A DNA stretch of 61,672 nucleotides from Gluconacetobacter tumulicola (GCF_014174215.1 NZ_JABEQL010000023.1:1-61672), one strand, 5' to 3'; counted from the first letter of the stretch, positions 1 to 8,793 are shown. Translations and numbers: made by a program. The notes: generated by a model not told the origin, from the sequence alone.

Positions 1-185
1 CCGCCCCGCTCAATCATCTCCTCGACGCACACCCAACGCCCAAACCAAGGGTGCCAGGGGTAGAGAACCTCCCGCTCGTCGGTATTATGGGTCTTGCAGA
101 GTAGCGCTCTATAACGGGCAGCGTCCGCACTCGGCACTGGCTGGACGCACGCCCGATGAGGCGTATCATAAGGTGCCGACGCCAT
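1..185 (-). CDS. Partial hypothetical protein (N-terminal part, runs off the window)
   Basis: An open frame reads from an ATG at 185 down to base 1 without a stop. The visible 61 residues include YPWHPWFG followed by a VCVEEM stretch. The pattern of a basic start followed by HPxFG resembles short proteins encoded beside transposase genes (DUF5372-like), but this is from memory and weak. The start lies inside a 36-bp palindrome. The frame is also open upstream of this ATG, so the start is uncertain and the C-terminus is not in the window. Confidence 0.45.
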   Translation of the reverse strand, partial: MASAPYDTPHRACVQPVPSADAARYRALLCKTHNTDEREVLYPWHPWFGRWVCVEEMIERG

Positions 186-216
186 CTGGTCCGGGGTTAA
201 CCCCGGCCCAGATGGC
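181..216. repeat. Near-perfect 36-bp palindrome
   Basis: The left arm GCCATCTGGTCCGGGGTT and the reverse complement of the right arm, GCCATCTGGGCCGGGGTT, differ at one base of 18. There is no loop at the centre (GGGGTTAACCCC). It overlaps the start of the partial minus-strand ORF and lies about 95 bp before the truncated SDR gene. It could be an operator, a cruciform or a mobile-element end. There is no T-run for a terminator. Confidence 0.8.
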
Positions 217-311
217 CAACAGCAACGCCGTCAGAAGGGCAGCATGACAATAACAGGGTATAGCTTATTCATCCCCAAAAGCTGTCCGAAAAACGGGGCC
301 ACCTCTATGCA

Positions 312-1155
312 ATGCGGGTTTTCGTCACTGGAGCAACGGGCTTCATAGAGTCTGCCATTGTTGATGAACTGGTCGCCGCCGGCCATGAGGTGACCGGGCT
401 TGTCCGCTCGATGGAGGCGTCCCAAAAGCTCGAAGCGCGCGGGGCGAAAGCGCATCGCGGCACGATCGAGGACCTGGACAGTCTTCGCAGCGGCGCGGCT
501 GCTGCCGATGGCGTGATCCACACAGCCTTCTATCACGCCTTTTCGCACGCGAGCCTGCGCACACGGCTGCGCGTCATTCTCGGTGGAAGCCCCTCGAACA
601 TCGTCAAACGGTTCATGGAGGCTGCGGTCGAAGCCGATCGGCGCGCGATCGAAGCGCTGGGCGGTGCTCTTCGAGCCGGCAGCCGGCCTCTGATCACAGC
701 CTTTCCAACGATGGCGATGACACCCGGTCACGCAGCTGTCGAGACAGCGAGTGCGGATTCCCATGCGGTTGGCGGCCTCAGAGCGAGATCCGAAGAGGCA
801 GCTCTCTCCTTGGTTAAACGCGGTGTCAGGGCCATGATCATTCGACTGCCACCCTCGGTCCATGATGAGACCAAGCAGGGTCTTGTTACGCAGCTGATCG
901 CCACCGCTCGCAAGACGCAGCTATCGGCCTATGTCGAAGACGGTAAGAATCGCTGGCCGGCGGTGCACCGGCTTGATGCTGCGCACCTCTTCCGCCTCGT
1001 GCTCGAAAAGGGCGAGAGTGGCGCCCGCTACCACGCCGTCGCGGAAGAAGGCCTGCCCTTTCGCTATATCGCCGAGGCTATTGGTCGCGACCTCGGCGTC
1101 CGAGCGGAAGGATTTTCGTTTGCCGAGGCCGGCAAGCATTTTAGGTGGCTTGCAC
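312..1155 (+). pseudogene. NAD-dependent epimerase/SDR-type oxidoreductase, 3' truncated
   Basis: The frame opens with MRVFVTGATGFIES, an atypical/extended short-chain dehydrogenase Rossmann start, and continues through family-typical blocks (GLVRS, VIHTAF, RLPPSVH, WPAVHRLDAA, EGLPFRYIAEAIG) to about residue 280. The third glycine of GxxGxxG is replaced by glutamate (GATGFIE), which should disturb cofactor binding. After HFRWLAHK the family similarity stops. The same frame then reads a 13-residue stretch like a methyltransferase motif I (VLDLGCGSG) and later a meaningless tail to 1265. The true C-terminus is therefore missing and the copy is probably non-functional. The end coordinate is my estimate of the breakpoint. 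Confidence 0.7.
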
Positions 1156-1219
1156 ACAAACGTGTACTCGATCTCGGTTGCGGTTCGGGATTATTGACGC
1201 AGAGAGTGGTGGCAGCGAC

Positions 1220-1858
1220 GGCCTTGCGACATTGTTGTTCTTCAGCACGGCCAGGACGTCGTTGATCCCGATATGGTACCGGTTCAGTGCATCCGGATCG
1301 AGCAGGAGCTGATATTCCTTGGTTAACCCGCCGAAATTGCTGACCGCCGCCACCCCTGGGATTTGCATCAGCGTCGGGATGACGACCCAGTTCTGGATGT
1401 CCGACAACTGCATCAGGTTCAGGCTGCTGGAACCCAGCGTGTAGCGGTAGATCTCGCCGGCGGGCCCGTGACCGGGCCAAGGGCCGGGGTGACGTTGGGC
1501 GGCAGGTTGGCCTGGGCGATCTGTTCGGTCACGCGCTGTCGCGCGAAATAGCCGTCTGTCCCGTCGCGGAAGATCAGGGTGATCAACGACAGGCCGAAAG
1601 TGCTGCTGGACCGGCTGTCGATCAGGCCCGGGACGCTGGCCAGTTGTCGCTCCAACGGCGTGGTGATCTGCTGCTCGACCTCCGCGGCAGCCAGGCCGCC
1701 CGCCTGCGTCGTGATCATGACATTGACGGAACCGAGATCCGGATATGCCTCGACCGCGATATCCCGCCACGCCAGGGTAACGAAACAGGCCAGCAGTGCC
1801 ATGATCATGAAGACGATGCGGCGCTGGCGCAGGCACAGCCCGACGCAGGGCGATCGTC
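1220..1858 (-). pseudogene. Fragment of a CusA/CzcA-type RND efflux pump, frameshifted
   Basis: Two minus-strand frames together give an RND heavy-metal pump N-terminal region. One frame has the first transmembrane segment (RRIVFMIMALLACFVTLAW), EAYPDLG, VEQQITTPLE and the GLSLITLIF block. A second frame, from about 1475 down, has SLNLMQLSDIQNWVVIP, GVAAVSNFGG, LDPDALNRYHIGINDVL and KNNNVA. A frameshift near 1475 separates them, and similarity ends near 1220. A full pump is about 1000 residues, and only about 200 are left. It abuts the truncated SDR gene, so two broken genes have been joined. Confidence 0.75.
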
Positions 1859-1867
1859 CTCAATTCT

Positions 1868-2779
1868 CTATGCACTGTCCTTTGACCATCTTCGATGGAA
1901 CCATAGCCACGATGACGGGTACCTGCGAATCCATCCTTCGAGATGGCGGTTGATCGCCGACATAATTGAAATTTCGTCTTCCCTCTGGTCATCGGACAAA
2001 TTGATCTGGAGTGCGGGTTCGCAAATAAGACGAAAACGTGCAGGACCGGTTCGTACGACGCTGACGGGAACGATGTTTCTATCAAAGCGTAATGCGAAAT
2101 GCGCAATGGCGGGTGCGGTCCATGCCGGCCTTCCAAAAAAAGGAATCTTTATTCCATCGTTCATTTTTTGGTCGACCAGAAAGCCAACCGTACCACCGGC
2201 GGACAAATGTGCGATAATCGCTCTGGCACCATGACGACCCTTGGGGAACATTTTGCTTCCCCGGCCGGCACGTTTCCTGATGTCCTGAATCAGCCCGTCG
2301 ATAACGGGGTTCCTGGTCCTGCGGTACACTCCACCCACTGGCAAGCCAAGTGCGCCGGCGATCGGGAGGATCATTTCCCAATTTCCCAAATGCGCCGAAA
2401 AAAATAGTGGTGGATTTCCCTTGCGCCATGCCTGCTCGATAAACTCTTCTCCGACGATCTCCCAGCCTGGGCCATCCTGTGTACGGACAAGGTTCGGCAG
2501 ATGTGGAAACTCGGCAACGAGGCGGCCGAGATTATCCCATGCATCACGCATGATGGCGTGTCGGGAGGATTCGGCCATCTCCGGAAATGCGATTTTAAGA
2601 TTATTAAGGGCCACATGGGACACTGCGAGGGTAGGACCGATGGCCCGTGCGAGAATGGCCCCGAAGTGGGAACACATCGTGGGCTCCAAACATTGGAGCA
2701 GGCGAATGGCGCCGCCCAATGCCAGCCCTTGCAAACGCTGTAGCGACCGGGTGACGCCGACATCGCTCATTAAGGTCAT
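1868..2779 (-). CDS. Lipid A biosynthesis acyltransferase (LpxL/HtrB family)
   Basis: A 303-residue protein of the lysophospholipid/lipid A acyltransferase superfamily, which transfers an acyl chain from acyl-ACP to a lipid A precursor at the inner membrane. The catalytic HX4E motif is visible as HLGNWE (His130, Glu135). Family landmarks follow: GGVYRRTRNP, a GxVGFLVDQ block with the FFGRPAWT element, and the C-terminal SSWLWFHRRW. Length is normal for the family (about 300). It lies before mlaA on the same strand and near a two-component system and mlaC, which suggests a role in outer-membrane lipid homeostasis. An ornithine-lipid or other acyltransferase role cannot be excluded. Confidence 0.85.
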   Translation of the reverse strand: MTLMSDVGVTRSLQRLQGLALGGAIRLLQCLEPTMCSHFGAILARAIGPTLAVSHVALNNLKIAFPEMAESSRHAIMRDAWDNLGRLVAEFPHLPNLVRTQDGPGWEIVGEEFIEQAWRKGNPPLFFSAHLGNWEMILPIAGALGLPVGGVYRRTRNPVIDGLIQDIRKRAGRGSKMFPKGRHGARAIIAHLSAGGTVGFLVDQKMNDGIKIPFFGRPAWTAPAIAHFALRFDRNIVPVSVVRTGPARFRLICEPALQINLSDDQREDEISIMSAINRHLEGWIRRYPSSWLWFHRRWSKDSA

Positions 2780-3130
2780 GATTGGTCACGCGTCGCGAAA
2801 CGCTCTTGAACATCTCGGCCCCCATGATGATTGCCGCATATGAGACGATAATTGACTGGCATCCAATTGCCTCATTCGGTTAGAGTTAAAGGACGTCAAG
2901 AGTAAAGCGGACGAATCCGCGGGAGACGTCGGATAAATTCTCATCAAGGGGCCTCACCATGACATGGCGCGTTATGTCATGGTGGCATGTCCTGGAATCG
3001 TCCTGAGGTCAGTTAAACGATTTCTGAACTCTGTATTATGAATATTGCATTGTGGGATGCATTGGTATCTTGCGATATATACGGTTATTGAAAGGAGTAT
3101 ATAAATACAAAAATATTAGATCAGCGTTCA
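2780..3130. other. Intergenic region with an 11-bp-stem hairpin
   Basis: There is no convincing gene here. A stem-loop at 2955-2984 has perfect 11-bp arms, CACCATGACAT and ATGTCATGGTG, around an 8-base loop. It lies about 150 bp past the mlaA stop and about 175 bp before the acyltransferase start, both on the minus strand. It could be an attenuator, a regulator site or a weak terminator; no T-run follows. The rest is AT-rich and probably carries the acyltransferase promoter. Confidence 0.55.
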
Positions 3131-3901
3131 TTATTTCATGGAGATGACATTCTGATTCGCAGCGGCGGCGAGGTCGTCAGGTTTAACTTTTCCCTGGATA
3201 CCCTCTTGTATGAACGCCGCTCGGTGTTGAGTCGTCATTGCGCGCAGGCTTGCATATTCGTCGAGAGAATTCCTTTCGACATCATCGGTTACGGCGAGGG
3301 TGTCCGCCCTTCCGTCCACGACACCCAGGCCAGATGATGCGCCCCTGACCACGGACACCACGCCCGCGCTAACGAAAGTCGTCGGATTCAGGACAATTCC
3401 CGCGAGACTTCCCGTGGCATCACGTACATTGGAAAATCCCATAAGAGGCAATTGAACATCCGGACCAGGTCCTATGCCCCAGACACCAAGTGTCTGGCCG
3501 AAGTCGGCGTTGTGGTATGGCATTCCCCATAGCTGGGCAAAATCGAAGATCCCGAGGACTCCTACCGTCGAGTTTATGGTAAACCGTTCAAGGGTATTCC
3601 AGGAGCGGCTGAAGTTTCCCTGCAGGACATCATTTACAAGTACCTTCGGCTCATTGAGATTGGTGGAAAAATTATGAACTCCATGTTTGACGCTGCCAGG
3701 CACATTGGCCGCATATGTCCGCGCCACCGGACGCAGCACATGATGATCGACGAAGAGATTCCCGCCGAATACGGTACGATTGGTCGGCTCGGCCGGATCA
3801 TTCGCGGCGAGGTCATTTTTATTGTGCGCGCACCCGGCGACGAACATTGCTGGAACGAAAAACAAGATATACTTGGAAGATCTGACTTGTGGTACCTGCA
3901 T
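3131..3901 (-). CDS. mlaA: MlaA/VacJ family outer-membrane lipoprotein
   Basis: MlaA removes misplaced phospholipids from the outer leaflet of the outer membrane. The start at 3901 (MQVPQVRSSKYILFF) gives a lipoprotein signal ending in FVAGC, a lipobox, with an AGGAAC-like ribosome site before it. A longer frame starting at 3970 would bury the signal. Family blocks are visible: DPAEPTNR near the N-terminus, FSTNLNEPKVLVNDVLQG, RFTINSTVGVLGIFD, and DFGQTLGVWG. The length of about 256 residues fits the family. The partner mlaC gene is 2.2 kb away on the other strand. The mlaFEDB transporter genes are not in the window. Confidence 0.9.
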   Translation of the reverse strand: MQVPQVRSSKYILFFVPAMFVAGCAHNKNDLAANDPAEPTNRTVFGGNLFVDHHVLRPVARTYAANVPGSVKHGVHNFSTNLNEPKVLVNDVLQGNFSRSWNTLERFTINSTVGVLGIFDFAQLWGMPYHNADFGQTLGVWGIGPGPDVQLPLMGFSNVRDATGSLAGIVLNPTTFVSAGVVSVVRGASSGLGVVDGRADTLAVTDDVERNSLDEYASLRAMTTQHRAAFIQEGIQGKVKPDDLAAAANQNVISMK

Positions 3902-4081
3902 GACGAACCTGTTCCTTCGGATTATGTTTGCGCCAGTGCGTCGTATCCTTGGCACTCTACCGGATCGCATCCAGTTTTTGATGTCAGCTTTTTTTCAAGA
4001 AAGGTGTATTGTGTAAGCTCCGACATAAAACTGAAGCAACCTTGACATCATTTTGGGACAACTTCCTGCTAAAAGGGGCGC
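3902..4081. promoter_or_regulatory. Divergent promoter region of mlaA and the two-component operon
   Basis: This 180-bp spacer separates mlaA (minus) from the response-regulator gene (plus). A TTGACA hexamer lies at 4042-4047, with a TGCTAA-like element about 19 bp on. An AAAAGGGG ribosome site directly precedes the ATG at 4082. The promoter assignment is tentative because the spacing is long and the leader would be very short. Confidence 0.3.
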
Positions 4082-4798
4082 ATGACGAACATGACCCACC
4101 TTCTGATCGTAGACGATGACGAAGAAATCCTGTCGCTTCTAACTCGCTTCTTCGAAACTTACGGGCATGAGGTCAGCGTCGCTAGCGGCGGACGTGAAAT
4201 GTTCGCCGTATTGGAGACGGCATCGATCAACCTCGTTATTCTTGACCTTATGATGCCCGGCGAGAATGGCCTCGAACTCTGTGCGGAACTGCGCCAGAAA
4301 TCACAGGTTCCCATCATAATGCTGACCGCTGTTGATACCCCGACCGACAGGGTCGTCGGACTTGAACTTGGAGCCGACGACTACATTACCAAACCGTTCG
4401 ATCAGCGTGAGTTGCTGGCACGAGTCAAGGCAGTCTTGCGTCGCATAGAGCCGATGCGGCAGCTGACAACCCAGACACGACCCTTGCTGTTATTTGGTTC
4501 CTGGCGCCTGGACATTGCACGCCGGGAATTGAGGACGGCAAAAAATATACTGATCCCGCTGTCCGGGCGGGAGTTCGATTTGCTGCTTGCGTTCGCCGAG
4601 CGCCCCCATGAGGTCATGAGCCGCGATCAACTCCTCGATCTGGCCCATGGGGAGCGCCATGATGCCTTTGACCGTTCCATCGATACTCAGGTAAGCCGGT
4701 TGCGACGCAAGCTTGAGCCGAATGCGAAGGATCCAGCTATTATAAAAACCGTTCGGAGTGGCGGATATATATTCACTTTGGACGTGCGGCCGGGATGA
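4082..4798 (+). CDS. OmpR/PhoB-family response regulator
   Basis: A 238-residue DNA-binding response regulator. The receiver domain (about 6-120) has the acidic pocket DDD at 11-13, the phospho-acceptor Asp55 in LVILDLMMPGENG, Thr82 in IIMLTAVD and the conserved Lys104 in DDYITKPF. The C-terminal winged helix (about 140-235) has LSGREFDLLLAF and a final VRSGGYIF. The last codons overlap the start of the kinase gene by 4 bases, so the two are co-translated. Its position between mlaA and mlaC suggests it may sense envelope stress and control these lipid-transport genes. That is inference from location only. Confidence 0.93.
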   Translation: MTNMTHLLIVDDDEEILSLLTRFFETYGHEVSVASGGREMFAVLETASINLVILDLMMPGENGLELCAELRQKSQVPIIMLTAVDTPTDRVVGLELGADDYITKPFDQRELLARVKAVLRRIEPMRQLTTQTRPLLLFGSWRLDIARRELRTAKNILIPLSGREFDLLLAFAERPHEVMSRDQLLDLAHGERHDAFDRSIDTQVSRLRRKLEPNAKDPAIIKTVRSGGYIFTLDVRPG

Positions 4799-6126
4799 AG
4801 AACTTGCTCATGCGTGATACAATTGCAAAACGTCTGGCCTTGACCGTCCTGCTCGCGGTGTCGGCCTCGGTTTGCTTGTACATATTCTTCATCAATACCG
4901 CGGGGGTTTGGGCTGGGCCGGATTTGAGCGAGACGGGACTGGAAGGGCAGGCGGCAACGCTGGTACGGATATATTCGGCTATTCCGCGTGACCTGCGGTC
5001 CCAGATCGCCGATGCGGCGACAAATGATGTGTTCAGGGTGGAGTGGCGTCCGGACATTCCCTCATCTCCCAGGGAAAGCGCCTCGTCATCCGTCCAGGCT
5101 GCGATGCGTCGCCTTCTCAATGATCCCGAGCGTAAAATCGTGCTTCATCAGACACCGCTCTTCGCACGAACCATTCCGCACGACAGGATTTTCGGCACGG
5201 ACGCCTACGGTATGGCCATATCTCTTTCCGACGGATCCTGGCTGATCTTCAAGCTGCCGAAACGGCGATGGGGTATGGGGCCCTGGATGCGCTATACTCT
5301 GATAGGCTGCTTCGTCCTTGTTTCAACAAGTGCGGTTTCATGGTTAGCCGCACGAAATCTCGTTCGCCCGTTCGAGGTCTTTACCATCGCGGCCCGCCGT
5401 TTCGGCACAGATCCAAACGCACCGCCGATGATCGAGCGAGGTCCAAGAGAGCTTCAGGCGGCGATAGCATCGTTCAACGCGATGCAGACCCAGATTCGTC
5501 GATTCATAACGGATCGTACGAACATGCTTGCCGCTATATCACATGATCTCCGGACGCCATTGACACGGGTACGTCTGAGGGGCGAATTCATTAATGATCT
5601 CGATCAACGGCACCGACTCTTTCGCGATGTCGACGAGATGCAGACAATGATCGACTCGGCGCTTGCTTTCTTTCGCGATGAGACGTTGGCCGAGCAGTCC
5701 ACGACCTTCGCACTGACGGAGTTGCTGCAAGTGATTGTAGATGACCTTGTCGATCAGGGTCGTGACGCGAAGCTTAATGAGGCAGAGCCTGTTGTCTATA
5801 GCGGCCGGCCAGTTGCTCTCAAGCGGGCATTTGGAAATATTATTGAAAATGCTTGTGCGTATGGAGAGGAGGCTGTGGTTTCCATAGAAGCGAGCGACCA
5901 TGGAACCATGGTTGCCGTCCGGGATCGGGGACCAGGTATTCCGGAAGACCATATCGGGAAGGTCTTCTCGCCTTTCTACCGCGTCGAGCTTTCGCGCAAC
6001 CGCAAAACAGGTGGTGTCGGATTGGGGTTAACATCGGCTCGCGCCATCGTCCATGCCCATGGAGGCGAAATTAAACTGCTCAATCACGAGCAAGGCGGCC
6101 TACAGGTTCTCATTGTTCTTCCGTAG
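4795..6126 (+). CDS. Sensor histidine kinase (EnvZ-like)
   Basis: A 443-residue membrane kinase. Transmembrane helices are at about 13-35 and 166-186, with a periplasmic sensing segment of about 130 residues between them, then a HAMP-like linker (RNLVRPFEVF). The H-box AAISHDLRTPLTR carries the phospho-acceptor His250. The ATP-binding domain shows the N-box NIIENACAYG (Asn352), the G1 box DRGPGIP and the G2 box GGVGLGL. It overlaps the upstream regulator gene by 4 bp, the normal arrangement for a cognate pair. The mlaC gene follows 32 bp later on the same strand and may be co-transcribed. Confidence 0.93.
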   Translation: MKNLLMRDTIAKRLALTVLLAVSASVCLYIFFINTAGVWAGPDLSETGLEGQAATLVRIYSAIPRDLRSQIADAATNDVFRVEWRPDIPSSPRESASSSVQAAMRRLLNDPERKIVLHQTPLFARTIPHDRIFGTDAYGMAISLSDGSWLIFKLPKRRWGMGPWMRYTLIGCFVLVSTSAVSWLAARNLVRPFEVFTIAARRFGTDPNAPPMIERGPRELQAAIASFNAMQTQIRRFITDRTNMLAAISHDLRTPLTRVRLRGEFINDLDQRHRLFRDVDEMQTMIDSALAFFRDETLAEQSTTFALTELLQVIVDDLVDQGRDAKLNEAEPVVYSGRPVALKRAFGNIIENACAYGEEAVVSIEASDHGTMVAVRDRGPGIPEDHIGKVFSPFYRVELSRNRKTGGVGLGLTSARAIVHAHGGEIKLLNHEQGGLQVLIVLP

Positions 6127-6158
6127 GAAGATGCGGGTCGTATTCAGAGGAGGCCGTT

Positions 6159-6776
6159 ATGCGGAAACATTCTTCCCGTCGAGAAGTTTTCATTACATTC
6201 ATCGGCATTGCATGTCTGACGGTAACACGTTCGGCATTTGCAACCGATTCCGCGCTTTCCGCGAAGATGTTCGTGAAGACGCTTGGCGGTCAATTGGTCG
6301 ACATTATTAACAGCGATATGTCGCCTTCAGAAAAGAAGACGCGGATCCGCCCGTTCCTGGATAGGATGGTGGATGTGGATGATGTCGCCCGCTACTGTTT
6401 GGGCACATATTGGCGGACTTCGACACCCGAACAGAGGCGGCATTACCTGGATCTGTTTCATGCAATGTTTACGAATTCGATCGCCGACAAGCTTGGTGAT
6501 TATCGCGGGGTGACGTTCAGTATAGGTCGCGCTTCACCCTCCGGTGAAGACATGGCTGTGGAGACAGTTATTGTTCGCCCCAACCAGGCCAGCGCCAACG
6601 TCCTGTGGATTGTCAATCAGGCGAGTGGCGGTCCAAAGGTCGTGGATATGATCGCTGAAGGTGTCAGTCTACGCCTGACGGAGAGACAGGATTACGTCTC
6701 CTATATCGAGCGCAATAACGGCAATATAGATGCGCTGATTCGGGCTCTGACACGCCAGATCGAGCGGCATGGATAA
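6159..6776 (+). CDS. mlaC: MlaC/Ttg2D family phospholipid-binding ABC transporter protein
   Basis: A periplasmic lipid carrier of the Mla (toluene-tolerance Ttg2D) family, 205 residues. It has a basic N-terminus with a hydrophobic signal (VFITFIGIACLTVTRSAFA). Family features follow: FLDRMVDVDDVARYCLGTYWRT, the TPEQRRHYLDLF block, and a C-terminal VSLRLTERQDYVSYI region before the closing helix. A strong AGGAGG ribosome site lies 6 bp before the ATG. With mlaA and an acyltransferase nearby it makes a small outer-membrane lipid cluster arranged around a two-component system. The MlaFEDB permease would have to be encoded elsewhere. Confidence 0.88.
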   Translation: MRKHSSRREVFITFIGIACLTVTRSAFATDSALSAKMFVKTLGGQLVDIINSDMSPSEKKTRIRPFLDRMVDVDDVARYCLGTYWRTSTPEQRRHYLDLFHAMFTNSIADKLGDYRGVTFSIGRASPSGEDMAVETVIVRPNQASANVLWIVNQASGGPKVVDMIAEGVSLRLTERQDYVSYIERNNGNIDALIRALTRQIERHG

Positions 6777-6801
6777 TCTGATGGCCGTACAACGCGAATG
6801 C

Positions 6802-7615
6802 TTAGATGTTTAGTACCGGGATTTGATGGTGCGGATTTTGTATGAACCGTGATGGTTCTTTTTCCCACTGCTGGCAAATGAATTCATATGGAGTGAGGCC
6901 TCGCAGCGTTTTGAGCCTTCGGGCGAAATTGTAGGCAGCGACGAAATCGGTGAGGTGCTGGCGCAACTGGTCATGCGTTTCGTAGTAGAAGCGCTTGACT
7001 GTTGCCTCCTTGATTGTGCGGTTCATGCGTTCGACCTGACCATTCGTCCATGGATGTCGAGGCTTTGTCAGACGATGCTCGATATTGAGATCAGCACAGG
7101 ACAGTTCAAAAGAATGGCAACGGAACAGGACGCCGTCGGCCCGCATGGCCTTGATATCTTCCGATGTCCATCCATTGCCAGCCGGATCGGTGAAATGTGT
7201 GCCGTTATCAGTCAGCACGGTGTGGATGCGATAGGGGACTGCAACGGCCAGGGCGCGCAGGAAGTCACCGGCGACGCGACGTGTTGCTCTCTCGTGCAGT
7301 TGGGCGAAAGCAAATTTCGACGTCCGGTCGATCGCCACAAAGAGATAAAGACGCCCCATTTCGGTGCGGACTTCAGCGATATCGATATGAAAATAGCTGA
7401 TCGGACAGGTCTTGAACTTCGACCGTTTCGGCTTGTCGCCTTCGATATCGGGCAGGCGCGAGATGCCGTGGCGCTGAAGGCAGCGATGCAGCGAAGAGCG
7501 CGTCAAATGCGGGATCGTCACCTGTAGCGCGTAAAGGCAGTCGTCCAGGGGCAATAACGTATGGCGGCGGAACGCCAAGACGATGGCTTCCTCCTCAATC
7601 GATAAGACCGTCGAA
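6802..7615 (-). pseudogene. IS481-family transposase, main (catalytic) part
   Basis: A DDE integrase-core transposase. Visible elements are the first Asp in YFHIDIAEV, the second Asp in VLTDNGTHF and the Glu in NGQVERMNRTIKEA, all of the rve domain, ending in the family-typical GLTPYEFICQQW and QIPVLNI. The first 22 residues lie apart at 8857-8922 (MHQIHPQARTT...). Compared with relatives as I remember them, about 35 residues of the N-terminal helix-turn-helix region are missing between the two parts, so the gene may already have been defective before the IS3 insertion. Confidence 0.8.
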
Positions 7616-8533
7616 TGACGTGCCCCCCTTTTTGTATCCACTCAAAAGGAGACTTCCCGTTCTTTTATGGCTTGGGGTTGATGGGATGGCAAGTGTCTCG
7701 GGGGCATGCCCCCGAGACACTTGCCTGGCTACCTGATCCGGCGTCCTGCCATCCAGTTGGGAATGGGGACGCACCGTATTGTAGTCTTCCCGCCAATCAG
7801 CCAGAACTTGTCGGGCATGGCTGAGGGACGTGAACAGCGTTTCGTTGAGGCATTCATCCCTCAAGCGGCCGTTGAAACTTTCGACAAAGCCGTCCTGCTG
7901 CGGTTTCCCCGGAGCGATATAATGCCACTCGATCTTCATCTCATCGGCCCATTTCAGGATGGCATGGGATGTGAACTCCGTACCGTTGTCGCTGACAATC
8001 ATGAGGGGTTTGCCATATCGTTCCACCAGGGCCGTCAATTCCCGCGCCACACGTCCCCCTGACAATGACGTGTCGGCAACCAATGCCAGGTTCTTGCGGC
8101 TGAAATCGTCGATAACAGCCAGAATGCGGAATCGGCGACCACAGATCAGGGCATCCGAGACAAAATCCAGGCTCCAGCGCTGCCCGGGTTCCTGGGGGAT
8201 GGTCACGGGAGCGCGCGTTCCCAGCGCCCTCTTGCGGCCACCCCGATGGCGGACTTTCAGACCTTCCTCCTGGTAAAGGCGGAACAGCTCCTTGTGATTG
8301 GGGCTGAACCCTTCCCGCGCCAGAAGACAGCCCAGGCGGCGATAGCCAAAGCGGCGTCTCTGGCACGCCAGATCCCGTAGACGTTGACGCAGGGCAGCAT
8401 CGTCCGATCTGGTGGAAACATACCGCGCAACACGCCTGGCAAGACCAACAAGGGCACAGGCACGGCGCTCACTCAGGGCCAGAGCCTCCTGAATATGTCG
8501 GACCGCCTGCCGCTTCGCGACAGGCGTCACCAC
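7595..8533 (-). CDS. IS3-family transposase OrfB (IS407-like group)
   Basis: The catalytic half of an IS3 transposase with the rve core: WSLDFVSD (first Asp), IVSDNGTEF (second Asp) and [19 protein letters not shown] (Glu). It is normally made as an OrfAB fusion by a -1 frameshift on an A6G run at the overlap with OrfA (about 8530). The last residues and the stop codon lie outside the element, in the flanking IS481 remnant, because the element itself ends at 7616. A 38-bp perfect palindrome sits inside the C-terminal coding part. Confidence 0.85.
   Translation of the reverse strand: MVTPVAKRQAVRHIQEALALSERRACALVGLARRVARYVSTRSDDAALRQRLRDLACQRRRFGYRRLGCLLAREGFSPNHKELFRLYQEEGLKVRHRGGRKRALGTRAPVTIPQEPGQRWSLDFVSDALICGRRFRILAVIDDFSRKNLALVADTSLSGGRVARELTALVERYGKPLMIVSDNGTEFTSHAILKWADEMKIEWHYIAPGKPQQDGFVESFNGRLRDECLNETLFTSLSHARQVLADWREDYNTVRPHSQLDGRTPDQVARQVSRGHAPETLAIPSTPSHKRTGSLLLSGYKKGGTSFDGLID
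7688..7725. repeat. 38-bp perfect palindrome inside IS3 orfB
   Basis: The arms GGCAAGTGTCTCGGGGGC and GCCCCCGAGACACTTGCC flank a central AT, so all 38 bases are self-complementary. As a result [11 protein letters not shown] is encoded on both strands. It lies about 70 bp inside the left end of the element, near the OrfB C-terminus. Confidence 0.92.
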
Positions 8534-8793
8534 TTTTTTCCAACGATCTCCTTCAGCGCCGCGTTATCCAGCATCGCATCCGCCAGAAGACGTTTCAGGC
8601 GGCTGTTTTCATCTTCCAGCGCCTTCAGCCGTTTGGCCTCGGACACCTCAAGGCCACCATAGCGGGTCTTCCATTTGTAGAACGTCGCATCACTGATCCC
8701 GTGTTTGCGGCAAAGATCAGAGACCTTCAACCCAGCCTCCTGTTCCTTCAGAACCCCTATGATCTGCTCTTCCGTAAAGCGACTGCGCTTCAT
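8527..8793 (-). CDS. IS3-family transposase OrfA
   Basis: An 88-residue helix-turn-helix protein ([19 protein letters not shown]) with the typical [21 protein letters not shown] motif and a C-terminal leucine-rich coiled stretch ([19 protein letters not shown]) used for multimerisation. It ends in the A-rich frameshift window that leads into OrfB. It binds the element ends and forms the N-terminal part of the OrfAB transposase. Confidence 0.9.
   Translation of the reverse strand: MKRSRFTEEQIIGVLKEQEAGLKVSDLCRKHGISDATFYKWKTRYGGLEVSEAKRLKALEDENSRLKRLLADAMLDNAALKEIVGKKW

Noticed and set aside
1155-1265. Methyltransferase gene suggested by VLDLGCGSG
   Set aside because: Only about 20 codons match a single motif and no methyltransferase body follows.
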